From contig JAOXYB010062167.1 in NCBI GenBank assembly GCA_028565635.1, positions 1 through 24,880 of the forward strand: a stretch of DNA of 24,880 bases. Reading direction: 5' to 3'. The DNA comes from Phoronis ovalis. Taxonomy: Eukaryota > Phoronida > Phoronidae. The notes under the pieces are model-generated. The model worked only from the letters and a program-made list of their open reading frames with translations. It had not been told where the DNA came from and made no database searches. Every line of letters starts with the position of its first letter. The stretch's first letter is position 1. Position numbers and translations under genes: made by a program. Shown piece after piece: positions 1 to 9,721 of the stretch.

Positions 1-1235
1 CTAAAAAAGGGAATTTCTTTAAAATAAACAATATTGAAAATTATCACGTGAAAGACGATACCAATGCTGTGTATCCTGTAGATAGGATAAAACAGCAAAA
101 AGTTAAAATATATATATTGTCCAATACCTCTAACTATTTTCACTTTTCGCAGTGGATCTGATGAAATTAAGAAATCTGCATTGCAGACAGATGCCTATCT
201 CATCTCATTTATATGCACTATGGTTTGCTGCTGAACATTGCAGTTTCTGAAGTAATTCTCTTCAAAGTAACAATGTAAAACAAACCACCAGTTTGTTTTT
301 GGTAAAGCAAATATTTCTTTACCAAGACCATGCAACCAATCTCATGGGGAAGCTAACTATATTGTTGAAGACTTTAGAAAGTCTGCCTAAGCACTGTGTT
401 AACCTCGCAGGCTGAACCTTCATCTCATATACTAGCTGTGCTTACTGATGCAAGCCAATCGCTAGACTTACATAAGAACAAGTGGTCCAGGGTAAAAATA
501 TGTGTCCAAAACAAAGCTTAAATTCAGCATCATCCAACTTGTTGATAACAAAAATACTTTTAATTTATTTAGCATACATAGTTTGATTTTAAAGATCTAA
601 CACTTAATGCATATATGATCATGTTTGACCGTCAAAATCTAGGTTTGTAAGTCTGGTCAACCAGATGACATTTTTAGAAAATGTGAGATTTGAGGGTAAG
701 CCTAATTTAATATCTAGTATTAATGTGCATTAAAAACATCACTTCTCCACAAAATCTTTTCATTTTTTTGCTGGTAAAATATCATTTACAGTTTCTATTT
801 ATAGGATGAATAAATTATTAATTTTGCAGCAGAATAAATAGTTTTATGCAAGAGAACCCGTCTTGCATTCAGTACGAATGGTAAAATAGCCTACATGTTC
901 CTAGTGACAAATATGGAAAAATGCAATTTTAAAGGGTACTTTTTAATTTAAAACAAAACATATATTTTTTAAATCATTTTCAAACCTGTCTGAACTGATA
1001 TTTTGGAATTTTATACAAGTGTGAGCTGGCAACCTTCACATGTGGTGGCTGAATTTGCCATATTAACAAAGATCAGTAAAGTTCATTAGATAGGTGAAAC
1101 AGATCATTGTTCAAACTTTGGCATAATAATTGTAGATGTATTCACTTCCCAAATAAAAGTTTTGCACTTCAGCAGACATTAATTCAAAAATGATATTTGT
1201 TGGTTGTTTTATGAGGGGTTAGGGCAAAATTGACA
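1..1235. other. intergenic / 3' flank, no supported gene
   Basis: A+T-rich sequence with stop codons in all frames. I see no exon with plausible splice sites and no RNA gene. It lies downstream of the minus-strand ASB-like gene. A moderately G+C-richer stretch around 340-500 has no open frame that I could support. Confidence 0.5.
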
Positions 1236-1408
1236 ATGCTCGCTGATCGCACTTAACAAGAAAAATTAACAAAAAAAAAAAACGGTAGCCAAAGAAAATC
1301 GACAACCAAAAAAAAAAAAACTGTGACAACACAAAATAGTTCGCAAAATTATGAAACAAGCAACAAAAATGGTCGCCAAAAGACGATGCTCGCTGCTCGC
1401 ACTTAACA
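1236..1408. repeat. direct repeats flanking an A-rich segment
   Basis: A 23-bp motif beginning ATGCTCGCTG occurs at 1236-1258 and again at 1386-1408 with one mismatch, and a partial third copy (GATGCTCGCG) starts at 1415. Between the copies lie two long A runs near 1269 and 1308. The arrangement suggests a small mobile or tandem-repeat remnant. The family is not recognised. Confidence 0.6.
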
Positions 1409-1486
1409 GATCCCGATGCTCGCGATACCCCTCCTACAGCCCTGTTTTATACCAGAGTGAAAAATTAACCATGTCTATCTTTAATT

Positions 1487-1534
1487 TTTATTTCTAGGGA
1501 GATACACAAATTTTAATATATACATCTCTTTATT
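1487..1534 (-). promoter_or_regulatory. candidate poly(A) signals of the ASB-like gene
   Basis: AATAAA reads on the minus strand at 1529-1534 and again at 1487-1492, about 380-430 nt downstream of the stop codon at 1915-1917. Such hexamers are frequent in DNA this A+T-rich, so the assignment rests only on position and strand. Confidence 0.35.
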
Positions 1535-1914
1535 TGAAGAAAAATAATTAAACACCTATAAAAGTTCTTATGCGTACAATCCACCATGCATTGTTTTGTG
1601 CCAATCTTAATTGGCTATCCTTGCTGTACTTCATGGCATTGCTTAGGTGAACTAGCATTTTTTTTTGTATTATTAAGTACTTTCTGTATAATACAATTAA
1701 AGTCTGTTAAGTGTGATCTGTCATTGCTATAAAGGATGTTGCCTTTTAGGCTTCCAGAATAATCCAATAACAAACTCTTGAAATTAATACAGAATCTACT
1801 AATTTGATATGTTTTGGCAAGAAGCAGAAATTATACAGAATACACCAAATGACATCAAATTCTTGTTTTATCAAACTGTTACAGAGCAAAGCAAATACAG
1901 CAACTAATATCAAT

Positions 1915-2831
1915 TCAAGTTTCATCAAAATGGTTCAGAGCAAGATAATCGATTAAACTTGATGGTATCTCCAATTGCTGAACTTTTTCAGCAAAATATT
2001 TACCTTTCATAATTGTTCTGATGCATTTTCTACCTGACTGTTTCAGTGTTTTTGGAGAATGTAACCTTCTTTTAAGGTAATCCCATAGCTCTTTCTGATC
2101 CATAAAAAATTCGTCTAAATCCATATCAAGAAACTCTTTGAGACAGCAACCTCCTTGTATAAGCATTTTAGCGATTTCATAATTTCCTTGTTCTAAAGCT
2201 GCATAAACTGGAGAATGTGGTTCATCATAATAGGGAGCAACATCTGCACCCTGGGCATGCTGATCAACTCCTACGCTGCAGATGTCCATGTCAACATTAT
2301 GCTGCAGTAGAATTTTAACAAATTCTTTGCAATCTCCAAATGAAGCATTCCACAAAACTGAAGTATTTAGTTTGTTCACTGCATGACAATCGGCACCATT
2401 TTCCAGTAACAATTTACACATTTCTTCATTATTGTTGTATGCTGCATACATAAGAGGCGTATCTAAATCTTTATCAGCATTGTTAACATTGCAGGCAAGT
2501 GATAATAGCATCTGAACTACACTTAATGCATTCCCATGAGCAGCTAAGGCTAATGGTGTATTTTTATCACTAGTTTGTTCATCGTGTTTTGCTTTTTTTT
2601 GCAAAAGCATTTCTACTACGGAGTCCATGCCATCCCATGCAGCAAAATGCAATGCTGAATATCCCTGATTGGTCACTATATTTGCATCTGTTAGGGGATT
2701 AGCTAGTAAGGACTTGACTATATCTGGGTAATCATAACACACAGCATAAATAAGAGCTGTGTTTGAATCAGCAGCTGGTATATTTGGATTGGCTCCAGCA
2801 TTCAGCATCAAATTACAAATGTTCTTAAATC
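1915..2831 (-). CDS. ASB-like gene, terminal coding exon (ankyrin repeats and SOCS-box-like end)
   Basis: The acceptor TTCACAG lies before 2831. The first two bases (GA) join G from the previous exon to give MAAQHGFKNICNLML, continuing an ankyrin repeat without a break. Six to seven repeats follow, then the SOCS-box-like segment, and a TGA stop at 1915-1917. The coding part is 917 nt. Confidence 0.9.
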
Positions 2832-5800
2832 CTGTGAATAAATAGAATATATGTTAAAATAGGTTATGCATAGATCATCTAGATGTCATAGGTAGTTAAC
2901 TTCAGTGATAATTGTATTAAGTTCACTGTTTTTTATCCTTTAACTATTGCAATTTCAAGAGATGGGTATAGATTTGATACATTCTCCAATAGGCCCATCT
3001 CACAGAAATTTTGTCATACTCATTAACTCATTGCTCTGTATTAAGCAAAGAAAATAATTGTTTTCTAGCACTTGACTAGCCCACCAGTTGAAGAGGAGCA
3101 CAACAGAGAAATAAATGCTGCAGATGCAATTCATTTACATATGTTTTACATCATTTAGTGAGTGTTTGTATGGCATTCAAGGCACATGGTGGAGTTATTT
3201 GACTACCTGTTTCCAAAAATATGCCCTACATTTAAGTACAAAGTGAGACTGAAATCTGTACATCAATCTACTGTGGGTCTACAAACAACCACTTACAAAT
3301 ATCCAGCTTATTTTCAAACTGTTTTCCCACCCACACTGATTTTGCAATACAAAAGACAAAAAAATAACAAAAAGTGGTTCATAATACCGTGTTGAGCTGC
3401 CATTAACAATGGTGTTTGAGTCTGATGTCCCAGATTACGTACGCTATTAACATTACAATTCGACGCAAGCAGAACCTCGACAGCTTTGTCATTGTTTGTC
3501 GCCACAGCAAGTGTCAATGCAGAATGCCGACTATAGGAGTCACAACACTCATCAGCTTTGAATCCTGCTTTGAGTAGTTTCTCTATTAATTTAGTTGTGT
3601 TTGGTTTAGGCCCTGTTTTACTCAGAACAACTAATAGAGGATTAACATAATTCACTAAGTTTTGCCCATCATGTTGATATCCTAAGTCAACTATTAACTC
3701 AATCAAATTTATATCTTCCACTTCTGATGCATATGTCATTATTGTTTCTTTTTCTGCTGTATAAGAATTTATGTCTGCCCCCAATGAAGTCAGTAGAGGT
3801 AGACAGTCCATAGCAGCTGCATTGCAATGCAGAATTACCATGTGAAGAGGAGTCAGTTGAAAGAGTGAATTTGATAAATTTATATTAGCATTGTACGTCT
3901 TCACATACCATTCAACCATATGCTTCAAACCTATACCTTCAAAAGTTAAAAATTAAGTTATGAAATTCTTATGTTTCAAAAATATTGATAACACTGAAAA
4001 TCAGATAATTATGTGTATAACAAGCAATGTTCTAACTATATAATTATGCTCAGTTTTGGGAGCAGCTGTTAATGCTAATTTCATGAATTATATGTTGCAT
4101 TAGTGCAGCACTTTCCATATCATTCTGCATCTTAAAAATATCTTAGGATTCACTATCTACTTACACATTGCACAAAGATATAATTAGGCCAACTCCTTTC
4201 TTAGCATAAGGAACAGTCAGAAAACTCTCCAAACATGAAAGAAAAAATATAAAGTGCTACACTCACTGGCAAATATATGCAAGATTCCAAAACCAGTCTG
4301 ACAAACGTTACTGCAATGTGCATGTGTTTTACATTCCTTGAAACACTGGCAGTGTGATTGCCCAATATCATGATACACCAATCTCAACTTTTCTTTGTTC
4401 AAATGTTTAAATATTTCTTCATTTTCTTCTACACAAATAGAGAATGGGATGTTTTGAAATTCCTCCTGGCTTGTTTCATTTAACAGGTCTGGTATGAATA
4501 ACAGTTTTTCCATAGATTGTGCATGGTTACATGGACCCAGTCCTATTTGAAGAGCTATGAACAAATGTGAGGTTAGAATAAATATCACCTTAATTCAATA
4601 GGCAATGGACTTTCTTGCATACATGAATACCAAATTACCTATTGTCAATAAAAAATGAGAACTTTATGAAACGCACCCATATGATAGCAAAACATTCCAG
4701 TTCCTTGTTTTAAACTCTCTTACTGTTCCTATTAATACAAATAAATTCCTACAAACACATTAGATCCACATTTACTAAGAAGGGGACTAATGCACACTGG
4801 TTATGCACAGTGCATAATTATGACGTATTCCTCTGGCATATAATCAAACTGACTAGGGATTAATCCCAGAACAAATTCCGTAATTCATATCAGGTTAACA
4901 GAATCAAGCATTAAAAATTCAAATATACCTGTATATTAAATATAATCCAGTGTTTTAGAACACATGACACTGCTTAATAGAAAATAATATGAGCTACGTT
5001 TATATATCTATTACCTTTATTTCTTATCACATTCTGGGTGAACATAAAATTGACATCAATGCCTTCTTCTATTAATTTTGAAATTTCTGTTTTGTTTCCA
5101 GACAAAGCTGCTAAGAACAGTCGCCTTCTTTGGACAATTGATGGCCCATCTGAAAATTGAAAAAAGTGTCACTCGGGTATTTTCATTTTATGGATATACA
5201 ACTTAACTTACAGTGAATCATAATTGTTTTGTATGTAGCAATTTAGTAAAACAATGATAACAAAATGGTTGAGGCCTCTACAGTCAGACCCTTTCAATAC
5301 CGGCATCCTTTAGTTATACACAAAACTTGTTTTTTTTAAATCTGACTCTAGAAAAGCTTTAACTGGTGAAAATTTAACAAAATTAAAAAATATTAGTAAA
5401 CGGTTGTTTATGTATTGATATGCACATAAAAAGGAGGGTATTTCTTGGATCAAAGAACATAAGATTTTTTTTAATTTTGGCTCAGCATGTGAAGGATGCG
5501 TTTTGTGAATGAATCGTGTGAGCGCACGCAGAACTTCGTCATTGTTCATTCACAGAATGTGACATGCTGGGATCATTTGGGTCTGAGACTGGTGGCTCCA
5601 CCAAGTGCATGCAAATAGTGTATTGTTAATTATGGGCTATTCAGCAATCCCATGGGAGACCAAGAAAATGCAGGATGGCAACTTCTAACAAATACATGTA
5701 AACCTCCAGGCGAAAAGAAGGCTTAATTCCTTGCCAAGCTGTATTTATGGACAAATAGAACATATTTAATTAGTTACTAATGAGAGCCTCTCACCGGCAT

Positions 5801-6054
5801 TAGAAATGTATTGTCCACTAGAGATTAATACTTTCTATGCTTAATATATTAACAAATGATGTCCTCAAACTATCAGCCCCATGATAATAATTATGACCCA
5901 AATTCATGGCAGGTTTACTTACAATTCGTACTTGCTCTAATGCAATGATGGTTATAGCCTTATAGACATACATACCAGTGAAGCCATTAAAAGTTTTATT
6001 TATAAAACCATCTCCTCCTGCTTTCTCACTTTCACTGCATGACAATGAAGACAT
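1915..6054 (-). CDS. ankyrin repeat and SOCS-box-like protein (ASB family), 651 aa, 5 coding exons
   Basis: The coding exons join as complement(1915..2831, 3388..3936, 4267..4542, 5015..5149, 5976..6054), 1956 nt in total. All four introns are GT-AG and all are phase 1. The product has an ankyrin repeat at about residues 34-62, a Cys/His cluster at 135-152 and a long ankyrin array from about 153 to 590. Repeats are clear from TPLH/TPLM-type motifs and G-A-D-x-N ends. Residues 604-651 match the spacing of a SOCS box: TLKQSGRKCIR, then LEIPSSLIDYL. ASB proteins use ankyrin repeats to bind substrates and the SOCS box to recruit Elongin B/C and Cullin-5. Here the BC-box Cys is Gly, and the usual L-P-x-P of the Cul5 box is L-E-I-P, so ligase assembly is uncertain. 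The ATG at 6054 is the first one in the open frame after a TGA. The family call is from recognition, not from a search. Confidence 0.82.
2832..3387 (-). other. intron 4 of the ASB-like gene
   Basis: 556 nt, GT-AG, phase 1. The sequence has many stops and no repeat or RNA gene that I recognise. An opposite-strand open frame here (3162-3395) overlaps the flanking exon and has no support. Confidence 0.8.
3388..3936 (-). CDS. ASB-like gene, coding exon 4 (ankyrin repeats)
   Basis: 549 nt, phase 1 at both ends, encoding about five ankyrin repeats (residues 165-346). Two acceptors lie 6 nt apart. The upstream one (TTGAAG, exon start 3936) gives FASIGLKHMVEWYV, which restores normal ankyrin spacing; the downstream one (TATAG, start 3930) would delete Ile-Gly. 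The donor GTATTA follows 3388. Confidence 0.85.
3937..4266 (-). other. intron 3 of the ASB-like gene
   Basis: 330 nt, GT-AG (GTGAGT donor, AAG acceptor with an alternative TAG 6 nt further on), phase 1. No other feature seen. Confidence 0.8.
4267..4542 (-). CDS. ASB-like gene, coding exon 3 (Cys/His-rich insert)
   Basis: The acceptor CAAATAG lies before 4542 and the strong donor GTGAGT follows 4267. The exon is 276 nt, phase 1 at both ends. It encodes residues 73-163: an acidic helical-looking region, then HCQCFKECKTHAHCSNVC, then the start of an ankyrin repeat (TGFGILHIFA) that is completed by the next exon. Confidence 0.82.
4543..5014 (-). other. intron 2 of the ASB-like gene
   Basis: 472 nt, GT-AG, phase 1, A+T-rich. 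No other feature seen. Confidence 0.8.
5015..5149 (-). CDS. ASB-like gene, coding exon 2 (first ankyrin repeat)
   Basis: The acceptor TTTTCAG lies just upstream of 5149 and the donor GTAATA follows 5015. The exon is 135 nt, phase 1 at both ends. It encodes RRRLFLAALSGNKTEISKLI and then an E-E-G-I-D-V-N end, a clear ankyrin repeat. The exon is too short to stand out as an open frame; it was found from the splice sites and the repeat. Confidence 0.85.
5150..5975 (-). other. intron 1 of the ASB-like gene
   Basis: 826 nt, GT-AG, phase 1. It contains a same-strand open frame (5549 to 5310, 79 codons) starting MNNDEVLRALTRFIHKTHPS. The first 45 codons look protein-like, but I could find no splice sites that would include it in frame. 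It is left as part of the intron. Confidence 0.7.
5976..6054 (-). CDS. ASB-like gene, coding exon 1
   Basis: Starts with ATG at 6054 (reading MSSLSCSESEK) and ends in ACT G followed by the donor GTATGT at 5975. Phase 1: the last G joins AT of the next exon to make Asp27. The encoded 26 residues are Ser-rich and look disordered. The frame is open upstream to a TGA without another ATG. Confidence 0.75.
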
Positions 6055-6073
6055 TGCTAAACTATCCTGGGAC

Positions 6074-6097
6074 TCACTGGTGTATCGTCTGCATCAT
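6074..6097 (-). promoter_or_regulatory. possible short upstream ORF (7 codons)
   Basis: ATG ATG CAG ... TGA reads on the minus strand just 20 nt before the ASB-like ATG and in a different frame. It would act as a uORF only if transcription starts upstream of it and the leader is not spliced. That is not shown. Confidence 0.2.
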
Positions 6098-6150
6098 TAT
6101 GACACCAAAAATATAAAGAAAAGTATAGAGCTATATGAGTTCGTAGTAAT

Positions 6151-6190
6151 CTTATAATTTTATATATCCCAGTCCCGGGATCCTAGCAAT
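6151..6190. repeat. copy of a dispersed TATATCC-type repeat
   Basis: The stretch beginning CTTATAATTTTATATATCC matches one arm of the palindrome at 10942-10982 at about 16 of 19 positions and is followed by TCCCGGGATCCTAG. It is probably a diverged member of the same short repeat family. Confidence 0.35.
6158..6166 (-). promoter_or_regulatory. TATA-like element upstream of the ASB-like gene
   Basis: TATATAAAA reads on the minus strand about 104-112 nt upstream of the start codon. It lies inside a sequence that resembles a dispersed repeat (see the palindrome at 10942-10982), so it may be a chance match. Confidence 0.25.
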
Positions 6191-6273
6191 AACTATAAAG
6201 TCACTGTTGTGTAAAAGTAGATCCGGTGGGCATTTACATGATGTTATTTTTTCACCTATATTGCTATAAGTCT

Positions 6274-6490
6274 CTAAAAATGGGTCCACTTTTCACAATA
6301 ATGTTACTAAAAATCCACTTTTCAACAAAATTCTTAAAAATGGGTAGTGTTTTTTTTCACGATTTCATTTAAAGGTAGCATTTCCGGGGGATTTTTCCGA
6401 GAGAAAGCCTTGTTTAAAAATGTGACAGAATTTATAACTCTAGAAATGGGTCCATTTTTGAGACCAAAATCCCTAAAAATTGGTGGATAT
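6274..6490. repeat. degenerate interspersed repeat, CTAAAAATGGGTCCACTTTT type
   Basis: Five related segments begin at 6274, 6307, 6333, 6440 and 6473. Each carries CTAAAAATGGGT or a close variant, and copies 1, 2 and 4 go on to TCCACTTTT or TCCATTTTT. The spacing is irregular, so this is an old interspersed element rather than a simple satellite. It sits in the upstream region of the ASB-like gene. Confidence 0.55.
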
Positions 6491-6910
6491 ATTGAGTTTG
6501 GGCTGCACACTCCCATTTAAAAATATGGTCAGTACCCCCCGTTTTATAGTCTTATAGAGATGTAACTATAAAATTTAAAATATCATATAAACGGAAACTG
6601 AGAACTTGAGAAAAAATTATTTCAATGTTATTTGAATAAAATTATATTTAATTATATTGTTATAAGCTACAAAATCCCACCGACAGCTAGATGGTAATTT
6701 AGGTGTCTACTCTAAGCCCTTAACAAATAAGCACTAGTACTTACGATTGATTGACTACTGTCTGACATTCCTAAACCGATATTTACCAGGAAAACGTTTT
6801 AGAAAATAATGATCAAAAAGAAAGTGAACATGGTTGCTTACGAAGCATCGTTATAACAATAGATCTACAGCGCCACCAAGCGTTCAGTCTATACTTAAAT
6901 CAAATCATGC

Positions 6911-6954
6911 CTCATACCTGGGACTAATTAGTTATATTAGTCCTAGCTCATACC
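6911..6954. mobile_element. palindromic insert between 8-bp direct repeats
   Basis: CTCATACC occurs at 6911-6918 and 6947-6954. The 28 bp between them form an inverted repeat: GGACTAAT and ATTAGTCC around a 7-nt centre. An 8-bp duplication around a terminal-inverted-repeat core is the footprint expected of hAT-type transposition. At this size it could only be a remnant or minimal derivative. The element family is inferred. Confidence 0.4.
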
Positions 6955-6973
6955 AAGGATTCTGATAAATAAA

Positions 6974-6998
6974 ACTATTAGAATTTTACATATCCTTG
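6974..6998. repeat. second diverged copy of the TATATCC-type repeat
   Basis: ACTATTAGAATTTTACATAT followed by CCTTG matches the inner half of the 10942-10982 palindrome at about 20 of 25 positions. It lies 20 bp beyond the 6911-6954 insert. Confidence 0.35.
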
Positions 6999-7000
6999 AA

Positions 7001-8925
7001 TATTGTGGTCTGTCGGGCTATTTACATATGCATAAAACATTTTAATGTTTTAATGTACTTAAAAGTACAAAAGACTGTTTTGTATGTACTTTATACTTGG
7101 CTGGACGTTTACAGCTTGTGAACACGATAATTGTTCCTAATCGTTGCGTTCCGCGAATGAACAATGACGATGTTATCATTGTTATCATATTTACATAATT
7201 ACTAATTTTTGCCTCAATTAAAAGTTTCTTGCTTCCTATGTTGAAATGGAACGGCCGCGATGTTCAAGTAAAATTATGTTTTCTCCTTGTTATAGGTAGT
7301 TTAGCGATCATTAGCTAATTTTCGTGAGAAGCATTATGTTTTACAATGAATTAGTCTTGTGCGTAAAATTAGATCTATGTGTTAATCTGTAGAAGGTCCG
7401 ATTTTGTAGGTTTTTATATAAATTGTGGTTAAGAAGCTTACCTAAATCTAACCCTATTTGAATGACCTCTCCTCTTAATAGAAGCATCTCAAAAAGTGTC
7501 CGACGGTAGTTGTATTAGAGTTTGTCTGTGAGACTCCTTGTGGCAGAAAGTGAACTTAACAATAAGATACAGACAACCAGCACCTAAAATATGGCAAATA
7601 ATAAATCAGTTGCATTATCAATCGCTATCATTGATAATTTTTACTATGTTACCTATTTGATATTTAGTTTTAGTGTGTGACTATGAATTATACTCAGCTT
7701 GTTTTACTGAAGTTGTACTTGTTATTTTTTCCGTAAAAATCCGGGGAAGGAGGGGAGTACATGCGTTAAATGATGGTACTGTGCACCAGTAAGCTGCATT
7801 AGCTGCCGTTGTAAAAAATCCTACTGTCTTGTTTTGTTAACAACCGTTTTTAATTTCGTAAAAATAAGCACTTTAAAATTTCAAAAATTTAAAATATTTT
7901 GGATTCGCCTCTAAAGTACACTATTCTACAACTAGAATGTATTATGGTCGAATTTTCTGTTTGTCGTAGAAGAAGATTATGTACTATGTACTGAATTAAT
8001 GAATGAATATTTATAATAACTACTATAAAAGCGTTGGCTATGTTGAAAAACAGATCTTGCATCCCATCAAACATATTGTTGTTAGATGTCTGCCATATTT
8101 TCATTGGGATATGAGCGGTCTTATTAAAAAATATTCGTATTAAAAGCTTAAGGTGCATTGGAAAATGAAACTGCATGGTGAAATTGGTTTTGTGGATTAT
8201 GGCGGTAATAGAACGGATCTACTTGGTTCAAACGTTAACTGAAATTGATTTTCTTTCGGACTAGAATAAAGTTTTGCCTCTATTTAATAACTAGTGGGAA
8301 CTGTCATCACGAAAGTATGAAGCACAGAGGCGACTTGCACTGTATATTACCTAGCCAGAATAATATAAGAAAGAGTTTTACACGTCGAGTATTATATTAT
8401 TTTGGGCAAAGATTTGCGATTTGTAATCCCATACTTTCAAGTTCTCACTGAATTTCTCCAGATTTTTCTGATTTTTTTGTTACTTTAGCTATTAGTTTTT
8501 AATTAACATGTTTTCTAATTTAAACTGACGCCCAACTATTTTAGTATATTCTGCGAGAAACTGTGTACAAAATGCATAATTTCATTTTAGGCCTCTACAT
8601 GTATTTTGCGTCGATTTTGTTGTATGTGTGTTTGGAGAATATTTCGTTTTTCCTAAAGCAGTATCGCAACAGTCGGGTATGTTTTAGTCCTTTTGCTACT
8701 TTGTATTAGATTTACTAATTTGCTGTATCCACAAATGCTTGTGGGATACAATAATTTATGCACAAAAAGTTAAGCAACGATGATAATTTTATTAATAATT
8801 ATTATGCTTATATTGCAAACAATATTTTTTTTCGATTTAATAAAATACACATTTGAATAATTATTTATCTGAATAAACGCCGTTTCAAAAAAGATCCGAT
8901 GACAGTAGTTTGCTGTATAGAGAAC
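7001..8925. other. intergenic region between the two ankyrin genes
   Basis: No supported gene. A small CpG-containing patch occurs at about 7140-7265 (CGTTGCGTTCCGCG, GGCCGCGATG) and could be part of a promoter for the ASB-like gene. Open frames at 7889-8176 (minus) and 8245-8451 (plus) are A+T-driven and show no domain or splice context. Confidence 0.5.
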
Positions 8926-8931
8926 TTTATT
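8788..8931 (-). promoter_or_regulatory. candidate poly(A) signals of the ANKRD34-like gene
   Basis: AATAAA reads on the minus strand at 8926-8931, only 24 nt past the stop codon, and at 8788-8793. Position and strand fit the 3' end of the ANKRD34-like transcript. Which one is used cannot be told. Confidence 0.4.
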
Positions 8932-8954
8932 TTAATAACTTTTTATATGTTGAG

Positions 8955-9721
8955 TTATGTGTTACGAAGCTGTTTCGTCCTTACTTGATCACGACGTAGC
9001 AAACGAGGAGTTGTCTGCTGATTGATTTGATTAATGTTCTGAATACTTCCACTAGCATGTCTAGGTATAATAGTTTTTGATAAACCCAGATCAGGAAGAC
9101 TGTTACTTAGTTCGGGAAGTTTCAAATAATCTTTACGTTGTTTTGCAAAGCCAGACACATTTGCCACGTATTTTTCTTTGTAGTCATATTTGCTTTTGAG
9201 AATGTTTGTAGGCGTTTCACTTTGAATGACTATATTAGGCAATGGTGAGGATTGGGCAACTAAGAAACCAGACAAATTTCTGAGGTCTGGTAATGAAACT
9301 GATCCACGTCGACTTGCTTTATATTTCAATCGATTTTCTTCAGTTTCTCTTTCATCCAAATCCGAGTCCTCTGTAATTTCATCAAAGATTTCATCATTAT
9401 CAGTGTCACTTCCCGTGTTACTACTATTATCATATAATTCAACACCGTAAGATCTGTTACCATGACGACGGCAATTCCAGTTATTACAAAGTTCGCTTTG
9501 CACGTTTGACGTTTGCAATTCTCCCATGTTGGAGAGGGGAGGCCCAATATTTCGCCTATTTCCTGTACCAGAGATCTGTGGGGAACCACATGGGGAAAAT
9601 ACTGGCATTAATACACGCGGACTTTGCAACCGAGACAAGGATAAGTCCTTATTATTGACACTAAACTGTGATATTGTTTCATTTAAGTCTTTTTTCATCG
9701 CCTCCATCATTGGTGTAACAC
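8955..9721 (-). CDS. ANKRD34-like: ANKRD34-like gene, coding exon 2 (disordered tail)
   Basis: The acceptor CTTCTTCAG lies before 9721. GT from this exon joins G of exon 1 to make Gly151 in NNLGVTPMMEAM. After the last ankyrin helix the exon encodes a 240-residue tail rich in Ser, Pro, Arg and acidic residues, ending in R-N-T and TAA at 8955. Confidence 0.85.

Noticed and set aside
7889-8176. 95-codon minus-strand ORF between the ankyrin genes
   Set aside because: Composition is dominated by A+T codons (Ile, Asn, Phe), with no domain, repeat or splice context.
8224-8235. tRNA B-box-like GGTTCAAACG
   Set aside because: No A box, anticodon arm or acceptor pairing could be fitted around it.
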